A stretch of 64,000 nucleotides of DNA from Cydia pomonella. Taxonomy: Eukaryota > Arthropoda > Insecta > Lepidoptera > Tortricidae. The DNA is taken from NCBI RefSeq assembly GCF_033807575.1, contig NC_084713.1, forward strand, positions 17,459,389 to 17,523,388, written 5' to 3'. The notes under the pieces were generated by a model that had not been told where the DNA came from, did no database searches, and saw only the letters and a program-made list of their open reading frames with translations. The position numbers were made by a program, and so were the translations under genes. Positions 1-12,500 of this stretch are shown one piece after another. Every line of letters starts with the position of its first letter. Position 1 is the stretch's first letter.

Positions 1-114
1 TATTCTCTCCTTAGATTGTCAAAAACCGCACCCAAAATACCGGATCCTACTAAATAAAATACCAAAATCTAAAATAAGAACTTATACAAGAAACCGGATT
101 AAACCAAGAGTAAA

Positions 115-436
115 AACCGGCCAAGTGCGAGTCGGACTCGCACAGGAAGGGTCCCGTACCATTATCTATAAAACGGTCACCCATCCAAGTACTGACCCCG
201 CCCGACGTTGCTTAACTTCGGTGATTGGATGAGAACCTCGAGATTGGAAAGAAATATTTGTTTTATTCTGTTTTTAGTATTTGTCGTTATAGCGGCAACA
301 GAAATACATAATCTGTAGAAATTTCAACTGGCTAACTATCACGGTTCATGAGATACAGCCTGGTGACAGACGGACGGACAGCGGAGTCTCAGTAATAGGG
401 TCCCGTTTGACCCTTTGGGTATGGAACCCTAAAAAT
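115..436. repeat. Dispersed repeat containing a 5S rRNA-derived segment, copy 1
   Basis: A moderately GC-rich repeat that begins GGCCAAGTGCGAGTCGG and ends GGAACCCTAAAAA, with an internal block about atagcggcaacagaaatac and a tail of acggacggac units. I recognise this as an abundant lepidopteran dispersed repeat. Bases 174-243, read on the minus strand, match the internal promoter half of 5S rRNA. The second copy starts at 30408. The right end stops about four bases from the SMC3 exon 22 donor. Confidence 0.75.
174..243 (-). pseudogene. 5S rRNA-derived segment inside the repeat
   Basis: The minus strand carries ATCACCGAAGTTAAGCAACG, then GTCAGTACTTGGATGGGTGA, the box A and box C region of insect 5S rRNA. 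Both 5S ends are missing, so this is not a functional 5S gene. The internal Pol III promoter elements look largely preserved. Confidence 0.8.
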
Positions 437-439
437 TAC

Positions 440-580
440 CTTATTCCTGAATTTGACGCCGTAGAACTTGTGCGCGTGCTCGAGCAGCTCGGGCCGGAAG
501 GTGGTCGTGATGAACTGCGCCGAGTCCGACAGCTCGTGGATCATGTTGGCGATCGCCTTGCGGTGCTGCGCGTCCAGCGC
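440..580 (-). CDS. SMC3: SMC3 coding exon 22
   Basis: Forty-seven codons, ALDAQHRKAIANMIHELSDS to KFYGVKFRNK, containing the D-loop and the ITTTFRPELL strand of the C-terminal ATPase head. The GTAATT donor at its end shows that one more coding exon follows off the left edge. Confidence 0.96.
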
Positions 581-3500
581 CTGCGCGGGACGGTTCAGTA
601 TTATTCTTTATTCTTCCTTTATTGCACCATGGTAATCACAAAATGGTATTTACATGCGAAAGAGTAAGTATCTCATGGACCCAGAATGGGTATGGCAATT
701 TTATCCTTAAAACTAACTTAAGTGCTAATACATACATAGGTATTTACATTTAAATTTATCAATAAGTATTTGAATAGGAACATAATAACACTGATTAATT
801 TACATGTCATTATCATTTATGAAATCCTCAACGGTATAATAGTTTTTATGGATAAGAAATGTCTTCAACATTTTTGCGTAAGTTTTGTCGTTCTCCTCTG
901 ACCTAATATAATTTGGAAGTTTGTTATAGTATTTTTCAGCGGCATATTGAGGGCTATTTCGGAATAATTCTAACCTTTGTGCAGGTAGGTGCAGTTTATT
1001 TATTAATCTTTCATTTTGCTGCTTTTGAAATAGGTGCATATTTTTCCTTACAAACATGGTCAGTTCGTAAATGTAAAGGCATGGTAACGTGAGTAACTAA
1101 CCTAACCTAACCCCCTTATTCATAAACGTCGACTAAAGTTTACGAGCCGCTAATAATCGTTTGTCCCTTTCCTTCATACCGATACGTCGGAAAGGGACAA
1201 ACGATTATTAGCGGCTTGTCAACTTTAGGAGACGTTTATGAATAAGGGGGTAATACTTTCGTCGCCACATGATGAGCGCACACACAGAATGAGGATCTGC
1301 GACCGAATATTTTTGGCAGGAAAATATTTATATAAGTTCACTCAACCAATCTTAAAATGCATGCCTCGAGACTATCTTTTTACGCTTACAGTTAATTTAT
1401 GAATAAAGTTTGCAATCCAGTTCCAACCTTCCAACTACAACTATGTAGTACCAAAGAAAATTTGAAATAGAGGTGGATTGTCAAAGAAAACTTTGTAGTC
1501 ACATTAAATTAGAAATAGATCCAAGGCCAAACGGTACGGCGGCATCGTTTTGAGCGATGGCGCCACAACCTTTGGCCTATGCCCGGTAAGATGGCGCCAC
1601 TTTTTAATATTTAACAAATTTAAAACATATCAGTAACAGAAGACACGACCGACAGGCGTGAGCATTTAAAAAGTGGTTATACCCTACAAATTTATTAATT
1701 TAATAAATATTGTCTACGTAAAACCTAACCAGCATTGTACAGTCGCGATCAGATATATCGGAGCGGCCGAGATGCTCAAAAATATCGGAACACGCACTCT
1801 AGCGCCTCAACAATAGAGTACGTGCACGTGCAGATATTTGTGAGCACCTCGGCCGCTCCGATATATCTGACGGCGACCGTACAGACTACAGTCCTTAGAG
1901 GTAGGTCGCATTTCTAAACAGAAAATACGTGAACTATCATCGCAAGTGGTCACCACCGATCACAGTATACAGGGCGTCCCAAGACTACGGGACATCAAGG
2001 GAAAGTATCTTAAATATAGTAGATAGGATATTTTGCTGAAGGAAGACTTTGTTATTTTTAGAGTAGTGTATCAAGAAACAGCAACCGACCTGATCAATTT
2101 CGTCGAACAAGTAGAACGGCGCGGGATCGCACTTCTGAATAGCGAAGATGAGAGCCAACGCTACTAGCGACTTCTGTCCGCCGGAGAGCTGGTTCATCTC
2201 CCGCATGTCGCCCTCCCCGCCGGTGAACGACACTTTGATGCCCACGCCGGTGAATTGGTCTGCGTTCGCCCGCTGTAAATACATTATTTAAGTAAATTAA
2301 ATGGCATTGGATTGGCTGTAAGTAAATTGAATGGCATTGGATTGGCTGTAAGTAAATTAAATGGCATTGGATTGGCTGTAAGTAAATTAAATGGCATTGG
2401 ATTGGGCATATCCTCAGGAATAAATTTAAAAGTGGAAAAATTACTGCCTTGGGTGAGATTTCCACCTCAAATCCCACCGAAATTTATTCTAAGCTTAATA
2501 GCATCGTTGGCAGACGTTTCTGCTTGTTAGAAATTAATATCCTCAGGAAGCCTGACACCCACCTATCCAAGGTGGCCCTGGCCTGGAAGATGACTGGAAA
2601 ACGGAAACATGGTCGCCCTAATTCTACTTGGCGCGCTTCCGTGGAGCAAGAGTTGAGTGTATTGGGGATGGGATGGGAGGAGGTTACCCAAGCTGCCCAG
2701 GATCGGAGTCAGTGGAAGAAAATAGTTCGAGCCCTATGTACCCCAGTAGGGGGTAACAGGATGAAAAGAAGAAATAAATTATTTAACTAAGAATTAGATC
2801 AATTATCTCTGTATCTTTAGGTGTTTAAATAAAAGTAAACTAACAATTTGTACATTTTCGGTTAGTTATAATTTATTGGTTAACGAACCAGATACAAAAC
2901 CGCCTAGATCTGTCACTGAACGACCTGACTTTAACGTATATTATTTGATCATGCAATGTTTTCATCTACCCTCAACTGGCTTATGGAGCCATTTGAGGGT
3001 AGATTTTGTTAACTTTTATTCAAATACCTAAAGATATAGATTATAGGATTCGTAGGTTCAAATTTATGTCAGTGTTGTTATCGTAATTTCAAATGTATGT
3101 CACAGATATAACAGTCCCTGATATTTGTTTAAATTAGAAGCTTATCACTGGTGTCCACGCAAAGCTTAACCGGTAAACGTTTAACATTAAGAGCTCCATT
3201 CCTAATACAGTTTGATGCCTTAGCATCAGCACCAAAGAGTGTGATAAGCACGATAAGGCTACAGACATAAATTGTTAAACTGAAATGGTCACAGACAAAG
3301 AACCTAAATCGTAAACATCAACATAACTATATTCGTATACTAAGAAAAAGTGACCAAGGCCTCCAGTGCCCCAGGTTGGAATCGAACTAGCGTCCTCTGC
3401 TATCGCGGCAGGTGCCTGAGCCACACGGCCACAGTGTCACGGCGGCATAGATCGAATTTTCCAAGTATATCGTCGGTTAAGACTGCTAAATCCATTTTTG

Positions 3501-6500
3501 AATTATTATTATTTTTGCTTTAATGTCTATAAAATGGCTTTGTCAGATTTACACTCTTAGCCAAAGACATGCATTGCTTACTGAAGGCTTATTTTATTAC
3601 AATATGACATTTATTTCAATTTATAATTTATATAGTAGTGTTTCTACTTGAAATAAAAACAAGTGAAAATATTTTCTGAAAATAATTTAATTTGTTCTAA
3701 TACTTCTAATAGGCCAAATATAATTTAAAGAACAACTACTCACGTCAGGGTTAAGTTCCTGCCCGTCGTCAGTGGCTACGCGCATGACGAGACTGCCTCT
3801 TCCCTGCGGCACTAACTTCTTGAACACCTCTGTGAAGTTCTTGCTGACTTGCTTGAACGTGAACTGTATAGCTTCGAGTTTTCTGTGCTCGAGGGTTTCG
3901 ATGAGCTCACGGATTTTTTCGCCGCTGAAAACAAAAGGAATTGTTAAGATAAGTCTAAAAGTAGCTTTATTTTCTAATACCCAGTCCAATACCTATACAG
4001 GATGGGCAAATAAGAGTGATACACTTTGTTTTTACATTTTAATAAAATTAAGTGCAAAATTTATTAAATATTTTTTTAAATATATTATTCAGGGTTGGCA
4101 ATTGTACGTTACACTGAGATAATTTCTGCCAAATGTCAACCTCTAGCAGCAAGCAATTTTTTCTCAAATGTTTGTGTTGTTTAATAGTACATTACGATAC
4201 AAGTACGAAAAATAGGAAATTCGAAACGAGTGGCGATAAATTAAAACACGACCGAAGGGAGCGTTTTAAATCGGCACGAGTTGCGAATTACCTATTCACA
4301 CATGTATCGTACAACGTTTTACAGTACATATGGTCCTTTAAATTTTTATTTATTTATTTATTTATTTTTTCAAATATTTACACGGCATTACAGCATATGC
4401 CAATACACCGAATAATTAGACTATACAAATACAAAACATATATAAAATAAAAAACAGATATTCATTAAAAATCACATGCAAGTGCTGGAAAGCCTATCAT
4501 CCATCATCTCACAGAACCTCAGACACGCCTGGCACACATTCGCCCATCTCCCCGCAAACAAGTCACACTCTGGTGCTGATGTCAAGAGTGCATTGAGCAG
4601 CGATAACGCGCGGAGGAGTGGCGAGTTCCTGCGCGATACTGTGCGCGCCACCGGTACGGCCAACAGTGGACGCGTTCGCGGCCTCAAGAAGACTCGAGGA
4701 ATATCCGGGACGTACAACCTCAAGACTCGATCTACCAGTTCCGGGCAGTCCGAGTCACCGCGCAATATGCGACAAGCTGTAGTCAGCAAGATGTTGTTGC
4801 GCCTCACCTCTAGAGAATTATATCCAAGGCAGCCTAATAAGAATTTTGTTGGGTACAAGAATGGGAAGTACCCATACCTTTTTTTGTACAGAAATCTCAA
4901 AAAGGCCTTTTGGATTCTCTCCAGAAGTAAGGCGTATGAAGACTCGTACGGATTCCATATAATAGATGAGGCCTCAAGCTTGCTCCTCACTAAGGCGTTG
5001 AAAACCATCGCAATAGCCCCAGTGTCACGAAAATCCTTGACATTGCGGATCACGAACCCTAGTTTTCGAAAACAATCTTTGGCGAGTGTCTGCATATGCT
5101 CGTGAAAAGTGAGGCGCTCATCAAAAACCACTCCAAGATCTTTGACAGAGAAAACTCTATCAATAGTTTCGGTCCCCAGTGTGTACTGAGCAAGAAGAGG
5201 GGTAGAGGAACGACTATATGTACATACACAACACTTCGCTGTGTTAAAAAGAAGCTTGTTTGCAATACTCCAGTTGACCACCGAAGCAATATCGTCTTGT
5301 AAGGAGGCACAGTCTACGCTACTCTTAACATCATAAATAAGTTTCAGGTCGTCGGCATATAGTAAACATTTTGCATACTTGACGACCGATTCCAAGTCGT
5401 TAATCATTATCCCAAATAAGAAGGGACCCAGTATCGAGCCCTGACTTACGCCGGATCTGGTATGGTACGGAGCTGAAATAAAACACCCATGTTGAACGTA
5501 CTGCTGTCGATCGCGTAGATAACTGGCGAAAAAAACCAATAACTTTGGCGAGAAGCCCAAAGCATTCAGCTTGCTCATCAACACGTTATTGTCTACGCGA
5601 TCGAAAGCCTTCTTAAAATCGAAATACACGACATCCACCTGATTACCCCTGTCGAGATACTCAGAGATAGTTTCTGTCAATATTAAGAGGTTGGTGTTAA
5701 CAGAGCGATTTGCTCTGAAACCGTGCTGGGAGTTGGACAAAAAGGGTTTTAACTGAACTGCTAATATTTTATGGACGATAGACTCAAACAACTTCGCCAA
5801 TGTTGACAACAAACGATTGACGACGACGACGAACGACGTTGACAATGTTAAATGTTCGACACAGTAACGTAATATGCTAATTTTCGCACTAGTGCGGTAA
5901 AGTAGCACCATATGTACTGTAAAACACGTTGTTTGCTCCTTTAATATCGAGAAAAAGTGACAGTGATTAAGCGAGCCGAGGCGGCGCGCTCAGGCGAGGA
6001 AAACGCACGCGCCGCCTCGGCCGAGGCACGTCTACACTGGCCGGTTTGTGCGTGAGGAAATTGCCTTGCGCGTGTGCTGGCTCTGTGTGGACCCGCCTAT
6101 TGGCACCCAAATTTTGCAGCTCTTGACTTATTTCTGTGAGGCTATCTAAAATTACGTGTCTATGCTAACAAGCTAATAAAATTTAAACAGTTAAAACCGA
6201 CTATCTGACACAAATTTACTAAGATGACGCCGAAAATGTGCGAAAAGGGCTTAGACTAGCCTGCTGTTAGAGGTGGACATATGTCAGATATTGCCAACCC
6301 TGAATAATATATTTTTAAAACAATATTAAATAATCTTAAACTTAATATAATTAAAATTTACTAACAAAATGTATACTTCTTATTTACCCAGCCTGTATAT
6401 GTGTATATGTATTAATCTAAATGTATTTAATATAGTATTGGCTATTGTTATTAGACTATTACATTGGAATTACATCGGTGGGTAAACGTATGTTCTGCAC

Positions 6501-9500
6501 ACGCGCCCCCCTTAGAAATTGAGTACACGCACTATTTAAAGATTTAAGGGAATTGAACTATAACAAGTAGGGGAAAATGAGTTAGTTTTAGTTATTCATA
6601 TTCTTATTATCTCTATTATTTCATATTTCTTATTTAATGCATGTTAAATAAAGATGTAATGTTTTGAAAAGATGTGTCCCGCCGAGATTCTTGCCGGTCC
6701 ATATCGGGATACCGTCCTCCAATTGAAGGGGGATTTAAATCTTCTCGGGTCAGAGGTGTAGGGTTAGAGCCGGTGTAGCTTTATTTGACGTTCATAAGCG
6801 CATTGTAATATGCCTACTTGAATAATAAACTATCTTTATCTTTATTTACTACTCATACAAAATTGCAAGAATAAATTTGGTTACATGGTGTGATCACGAT
6901 CAATTACCACAGATTTAAAAGAAAAGATGTAAACAATTTATTAACAGCAACATCTTAACTGACCATAAGAGCCAATGTGGACGATAGTACAAGTAATGTT
7001 AGATTCCCCCAAATAGTCAGATCGAGATTAATATGAATTAAACTAGTTAACTGAATACAATAAGAAACCGTGATATAGTTAATTGCCAAAATGACTCGGA
7101 TAGCAAATACTACAAGTCTAATAACTTTGCTATTCAAAACGGTGTACTAGTACTTAAGCAATACGACATCGTATTAAATAGCACAAAATAGTCGTTGCAA
7201 ACGAAAAAATGTATGTAGATTAGATCGACAAGTTTTAAAGAAATCAGTTAAAGGTGTCAAGACCACAATAATTAACATTTAAGTATCGTCAAAGTCAGGC
7301 TAATGACATCTTATTACACTTTAAATATATCGACATTTTTAACTAATTTCAGTAGTTCCCTAACGTTATTTTACGTTAATGTTTACTGTCAATAATCCAT
7401 CATGGATTATTCGAAATTAGTAATTATATTCGCAGTTTTGTATTCAGTTTCTGGTAAAGAATACGAGTATCAGCAATCTGGTAGAACTTTCCGGTCATGG
7501 TCCGATATAAGTAGTGGTGTATCAAGCCTGGCAAGTTTTATATGGGGCGTCGAGTATATTTTAAACGGTAAAGGGGCAGATGGAGATGTGACGGCACAGG
7601 ACGCCTATTTAACTATCACGGAACTCGCGAGAAAATATGGTTATAACATGGAAGAGCACAAGGTTATGACCGAAGATGGTTACATTCTGACCGTACATAG
7701 ATTGCAAGGAAGAAATGCTACTCTCAATGGGAAGGTAGTTTTTTTAATGCACGGAATTATTGAGTCTTCAGACAGTTGGGATCTTCAAGGGCCTGGTAAA
7801 GCATTGGGATACATTTTAGCAGACAACGGTTATGATGTCTGGATGGGAAACGCAAGAGGAAACAAGCACGCTATGTCCCATAAAGAGCTAGATGCGAAAA
7901 ACAGTGATTTCTGGGAATTTACTTGGGAAGAAATCGGATTATACGATCTCCCTGCCATGATAGATCATGTTCTAAATATGACTGGCAAAGAAAGATTATA
8001 CTACGTCGGACATTCGCAAGGTACGACTAGTTTCTTCGTAATGAATTCGATGAAACCCGAATACAATGATAAAATCAACATAATGTTTTCACTATCACCG
8101 GTTGCTTGGATGAGAAACATTAAAAGCCCTTTAGTAAGAAGAGTTTCATCGTACTTAAGTTTCTTGGGATATTTACTTTCTAATTTAAAGGCAAAATGGC
8201 CGAGCATGGATTTCTTAAATAAGTTTACAGCAGCGGCTTGTAATTACGCGCCTAACGGTTGCGAGAACTTATTATACATGTTGGAAGGTAACGATCATCA
8301 TATAAACAGCAGTATTTTGCCTGTAATCTTAGGGCATATGCCTACGGGAGCGTCTGCGGCTCAATTCGTGCATTTTGGGCAGTTGGTGAACTCAGGAAGA
8401 TTCTCAAGGTTTGATTTCGGTGAAGATATCAACATGGTGGAATATGGACTGCCTTCACCGCCTGATTACGATGTGACGAAGATAACAGTTCCTGTAGAAA
8501 TGTTCTACAGTGACAACGACATGTTATCGGCTGAGGCGGACGTGGATATACTGAAAGGAAAGCTGCCTTATGTGATCGGATATAATTTCTTGGAGGGCTT
8601 CACCCATTTGGACTTTTTATATGCGTATAACGCTAAGGATAAAATTTATGACAAGATATTGCGTAGGATAAATGAGAATTAAAGTTTGGGCTGCGGCAAG
8701 TATTATATAGTAGAAGGTTTTCTATTTGTATTAACTAAAATATAACATTTTTCTAACTCAATTACACCATTTAAATAAACGGTATTTTTAACTTACGAAA
8801 TCGTTTTAATACGTTAATCAATACCAGACCTATTAAATTAGGATTAGGATTATTGTTCTTTCTTGGTCTATATTAGCGTTTTATGAGTTAAATATGTGAT
8901 AAACTGAAATAGATATCACACACTAAATAAAAAGTGACCAAGACCACTGGTGGCCGAGGCGGAAATCGAACCCGCGTCTTCAGCTTACGCAGCTAACGTC
9001 CTGACCCCACTCACTCACTTGGTCACTTTTCCTTTAAAGTCACTAAAAAAAACACAAATCAAAAAATATTTCATAAAATATTTGATTTGCTCCAAAGTTG
9101 TTTTTTTCGAACTGTCAAAACGATTTTGCTACAATGGAATTTATATGGAACACTGGCATGTGACGTCACAATCAAATCACCTACTCTTATTAGTTGTATA
9201 CGGGTTTTAAAATAGAAATTGTGTCTAAAAATAACTGCTGTCTACGTTTCTCTATTAATCTGCTGGAGCTTTATTTCATGCATGATGTAACATAATTTAT
9301 TTTAAATATTGTCAAATACCCTATTGCCAATTAATTCAAATCGTATAAAAACGACATCATCTCTGCAAAGCAAGAAATTTAAATGCACTTACCGAGTTCC
9401 TCCTTCCGCTTGTAAGTTTCTCTTTCTGCTCGGGGAAGTTGATGAACTGGTCCAAGGTCTTCTTCTTGACGTGCTAATTGTGGTTGGTTTTGTCCAACTC

Positions 9501-12500
9501 TTTGAACAGCTGTGTGATGATATATTATATAATTTAACATTAGTTACCCAATATCCAGTTCCTCCTTCCGCTTGTAAAGCTTCTCCTTCTGTTCAGAGAA
9601 GCTGATGAACTGGTCCAAGGCCTTCTTGTTCACGTGGTTGTACTTCTTAAGGTGCTGGTTGGCTTTGTCCAACTCTTTGAACAGCTGTGTGATAAGGAGA
9701 TCTTGTTTAAAATCTGATTTAAACAAAAATTTACAAGCAAGCAGAGAATAACTTGTAAATAAGATTTTAAGTCTTACTTAAGCATAGAAGAGACTGAGAA
9801 AGTCAAGATTGCTAAGATAATTGTCGAGGTAAAAAAAATCTTTCGACTTTCTTCTTAAATTATCGATAGTAGTTTTGTCCCCAGTATTCTTTAGTTTGCA
9901 ATTCATTCCTTACGTAACTTATTGACCGAGCAAGCGCGAAGCGCAACCTAGGCGTCTTCATTTCAGTTTAGGAAAAAATGCCTTGGTATTCTGTTATTTC
10001 TCGTGAAATTTTGTGACATGCGGCTGTAGCACGGACGCATTTTTATCGCCTGCAACGTTCTAACAAGATGCAATGTTGTGACAGGCATAGTGACAAGCAA
10101 TAAAAATGCAACCATGCTGCAACCGCAGTTCGATAATTATATGTTTTTTTTTGTCAAGCTAATTTTACGGTTTAACTCATGTATTTTATAGTCACACACG
10201 TTAAATTAGCTTAATGTTAATATAACTTACGACGGACAGATTTAGTGTAGGTTCAGTTTTTGGAAATTTTACAAAATGGCGAAGCCGGGTTCGCGATATC
10301 TACACCGTCTACAGCTCACAGTGCCACTATAGTCATTAAAATATTTATAATGAAAGCGTTCTTAATCGCCTCAAATACAATCAATATTTGTATTTTTTTA
10401 ACAATAGTATCAGTGGCAGTGGCTCCTTTTTAACCGACTTCAAGATTTCAAAAGGAGGCGGTTACCAATTCGGAGTGTATGTTTTTTTAAAATGTTTGTT
10501 ACTGCATAACTCATTTCTGAACCGATTTTAAAAATTATTATTTTGTTTGAATCTATATATATACAGATTGGTCCCGTTTTTGTCAAAACTCAGTTCTGAT
10601 GATGGGATCCATGAGGAATCGAGAGAACTCTTCAAATGTGAAGAGCATACATATAGTGATTTTTGTATTTTCATCAACAAATCAAGCATTTACATTTAAA
10701 ATGTGACATTTGGTGAACTGCTGATGATGATCAGAATGGAACTCTTCAATGACGCATAGTTCACGTTTGGCGTTTTGTCCTCTTCGCTGTGTTTGTGAAG
10801 CAAATTAAATTTTTAGGACAAATGTTTGTCAAGTTTGAGGGAACTCCTCAAATGTTTAAGGGATATATATATATATATAGATAGTGATCTTAGTATTTTC
10901 ATCATCGTATCAAGCATTTACATTTTAAAAAGTGACATTTGATGAAGCGGAATTGCCGATGAAGAACAGAATGGAACTTGTCGCGCCAAGCGCGATGTAA
11001 GTTGGTAAGTGGTATCAACTAGGTTACTACTTTGTCATGTGGCAACACTGACTGCTCGGATGACAGTTCCGATGGCGGAAAAAGCACGATGGCGCCATTG
11101 GGAAGATCAAAATGAAGGTACGTGCATGAGGCGTGGAATGGCGCTGGGTGTGCTGAGAAATTAAGTACTCAGTGTGCCTCCACGCGGTAACGGGAGCCTG
11201 CCCTGGTGAGTGTTTATACACATATTTACGCTTATATAATCGACATCCTAGCTGCATGGGAGTGGAACAAGGGGGTTGACCAACGGTCCTTGGTTAACGT
11301 AGTTTCACTAAGGTGTAGTCCAATCTTGAGGTGTATGTACCTAGACAACAAGGACATTGGACAGGGAAGCCCGTAGCTTCATGGAGTGTGTACCGGAAGC
11401 ACACAGGCAAAGCATGTAGTACGGTCGGTTATGAGTTGGAGTACAAGGGCCGGGTCTAGGGGGCAGGCTTATGGAGGACCCCGTGGGGGCATCGCCCCCA
11501 CGTCCAGGTGGTGTGTAGGACACCAGGGTACTAGTCGGTAGTACCTAGTCTGGAGGCGAACCGATCGTACGGATGAGTCACTCTGGATAGGCCAGTAGAC
11601 TAGACTCTCATATTGATGCGTGCGATGCCAACTCTGAAGTAAATATACTGTACATGTAACAGTGTGGTCGAAGGTGACCCCCTTCTCCTACTCTCATGTG
11701 GCATGGTATTATATGTATTGATGATGTGATATATATTTTGTTGCCCAAGCGAATTTATACCCGCTTGGATTCAGGCACTTGTGTTACACAAGGTGGGTAT
11801 AGAAGGCGCGACAAAATTGGTGGAGATGATCTGAGATTTTAGATGATGGGAAGCCAGATTAAGTTTGGCTATTCCATCTGTAGATCACTTTGAAGGGCCT
11901 TGTAGCGGAGATTGTCAAATTAAGTTTTGAATTGTTTGAGCTCAAGGTACCCGGTTGGCGTATTTTCTTTTGAAAATACGTACGAAATTAATTATTATTA
12001 CTTTCACAGCATGCGACGAGTTTATTAAAGAATTAAAACGGAATGTTGTTTCAATCCCGTAGTACTAATTTAACCTTTGTTTCGTTTTTGTGGTAAAAGG
12101 GTGCACCCTAGGCTAGATTAAGTATTGGGCTACATTAAAATATTACCTAACTGTTATGATTATACACTCGATCGTTGTTGTGTAATTATTATTTTAAGAT
12201 ATATTCATAAGGTATTTTTGTTATGTTGGCTATCATACCTTTTATATAGATGGTAATAGATAATTGTTCCTTTTTTACCTTATCTATGTCCTTAAGCGTA
12301 CGTTCAGATTTCATCATTTTATTTTTAGTGATAAACGAACGAGCGTGGTATAGAATGTCAGATGAAGGGTAACTATAAATTACCTTTTATTCAATAGATT
12401 ACTTATGATAATTTATATTTCTTATTCGCGTTTAATTAGATTTACTATTTGGTAAATTTACCGATAAGTCAAACAATCTTCCAGACATGAATGAGAATCG

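Noticed and set aside
174..243. Functional 5S rRNA gene
   Set aside because: Both 5S ends are missing and it is embedded in a dispersed repeat, so only a derived fragment is supported.
1095..1112. CCTAA repeats resembling insect telomere (also near 27722)
   Set aside because: Only two to three units within intron sequence; too short to mean telomeric DNA.
2312..2530. Frame encoding a tenfold-period SKLNGIGLAV peptide
   Set aside because: Explained by the 30-bp minisatellite, which is open on both strands.
4476..5105. 209-codon plus-strand frame
   Set aside because: Antisense shadow of the LINE polymerase; no recognisable protein.
11027..11257. Open frame of 76 codons on the minus strand, repeated identically at 18802-19032
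   Set aside because: It lies wholly in the BEL LTRs and occurs twice for that reason; no motif.
11341..11523. Proline-rich 60-codon frame on the minus strand, repeated at 19116-19298
   Set aside because: Also LTR sequence present in both LTRs; chance frame in GC-rich DNA.
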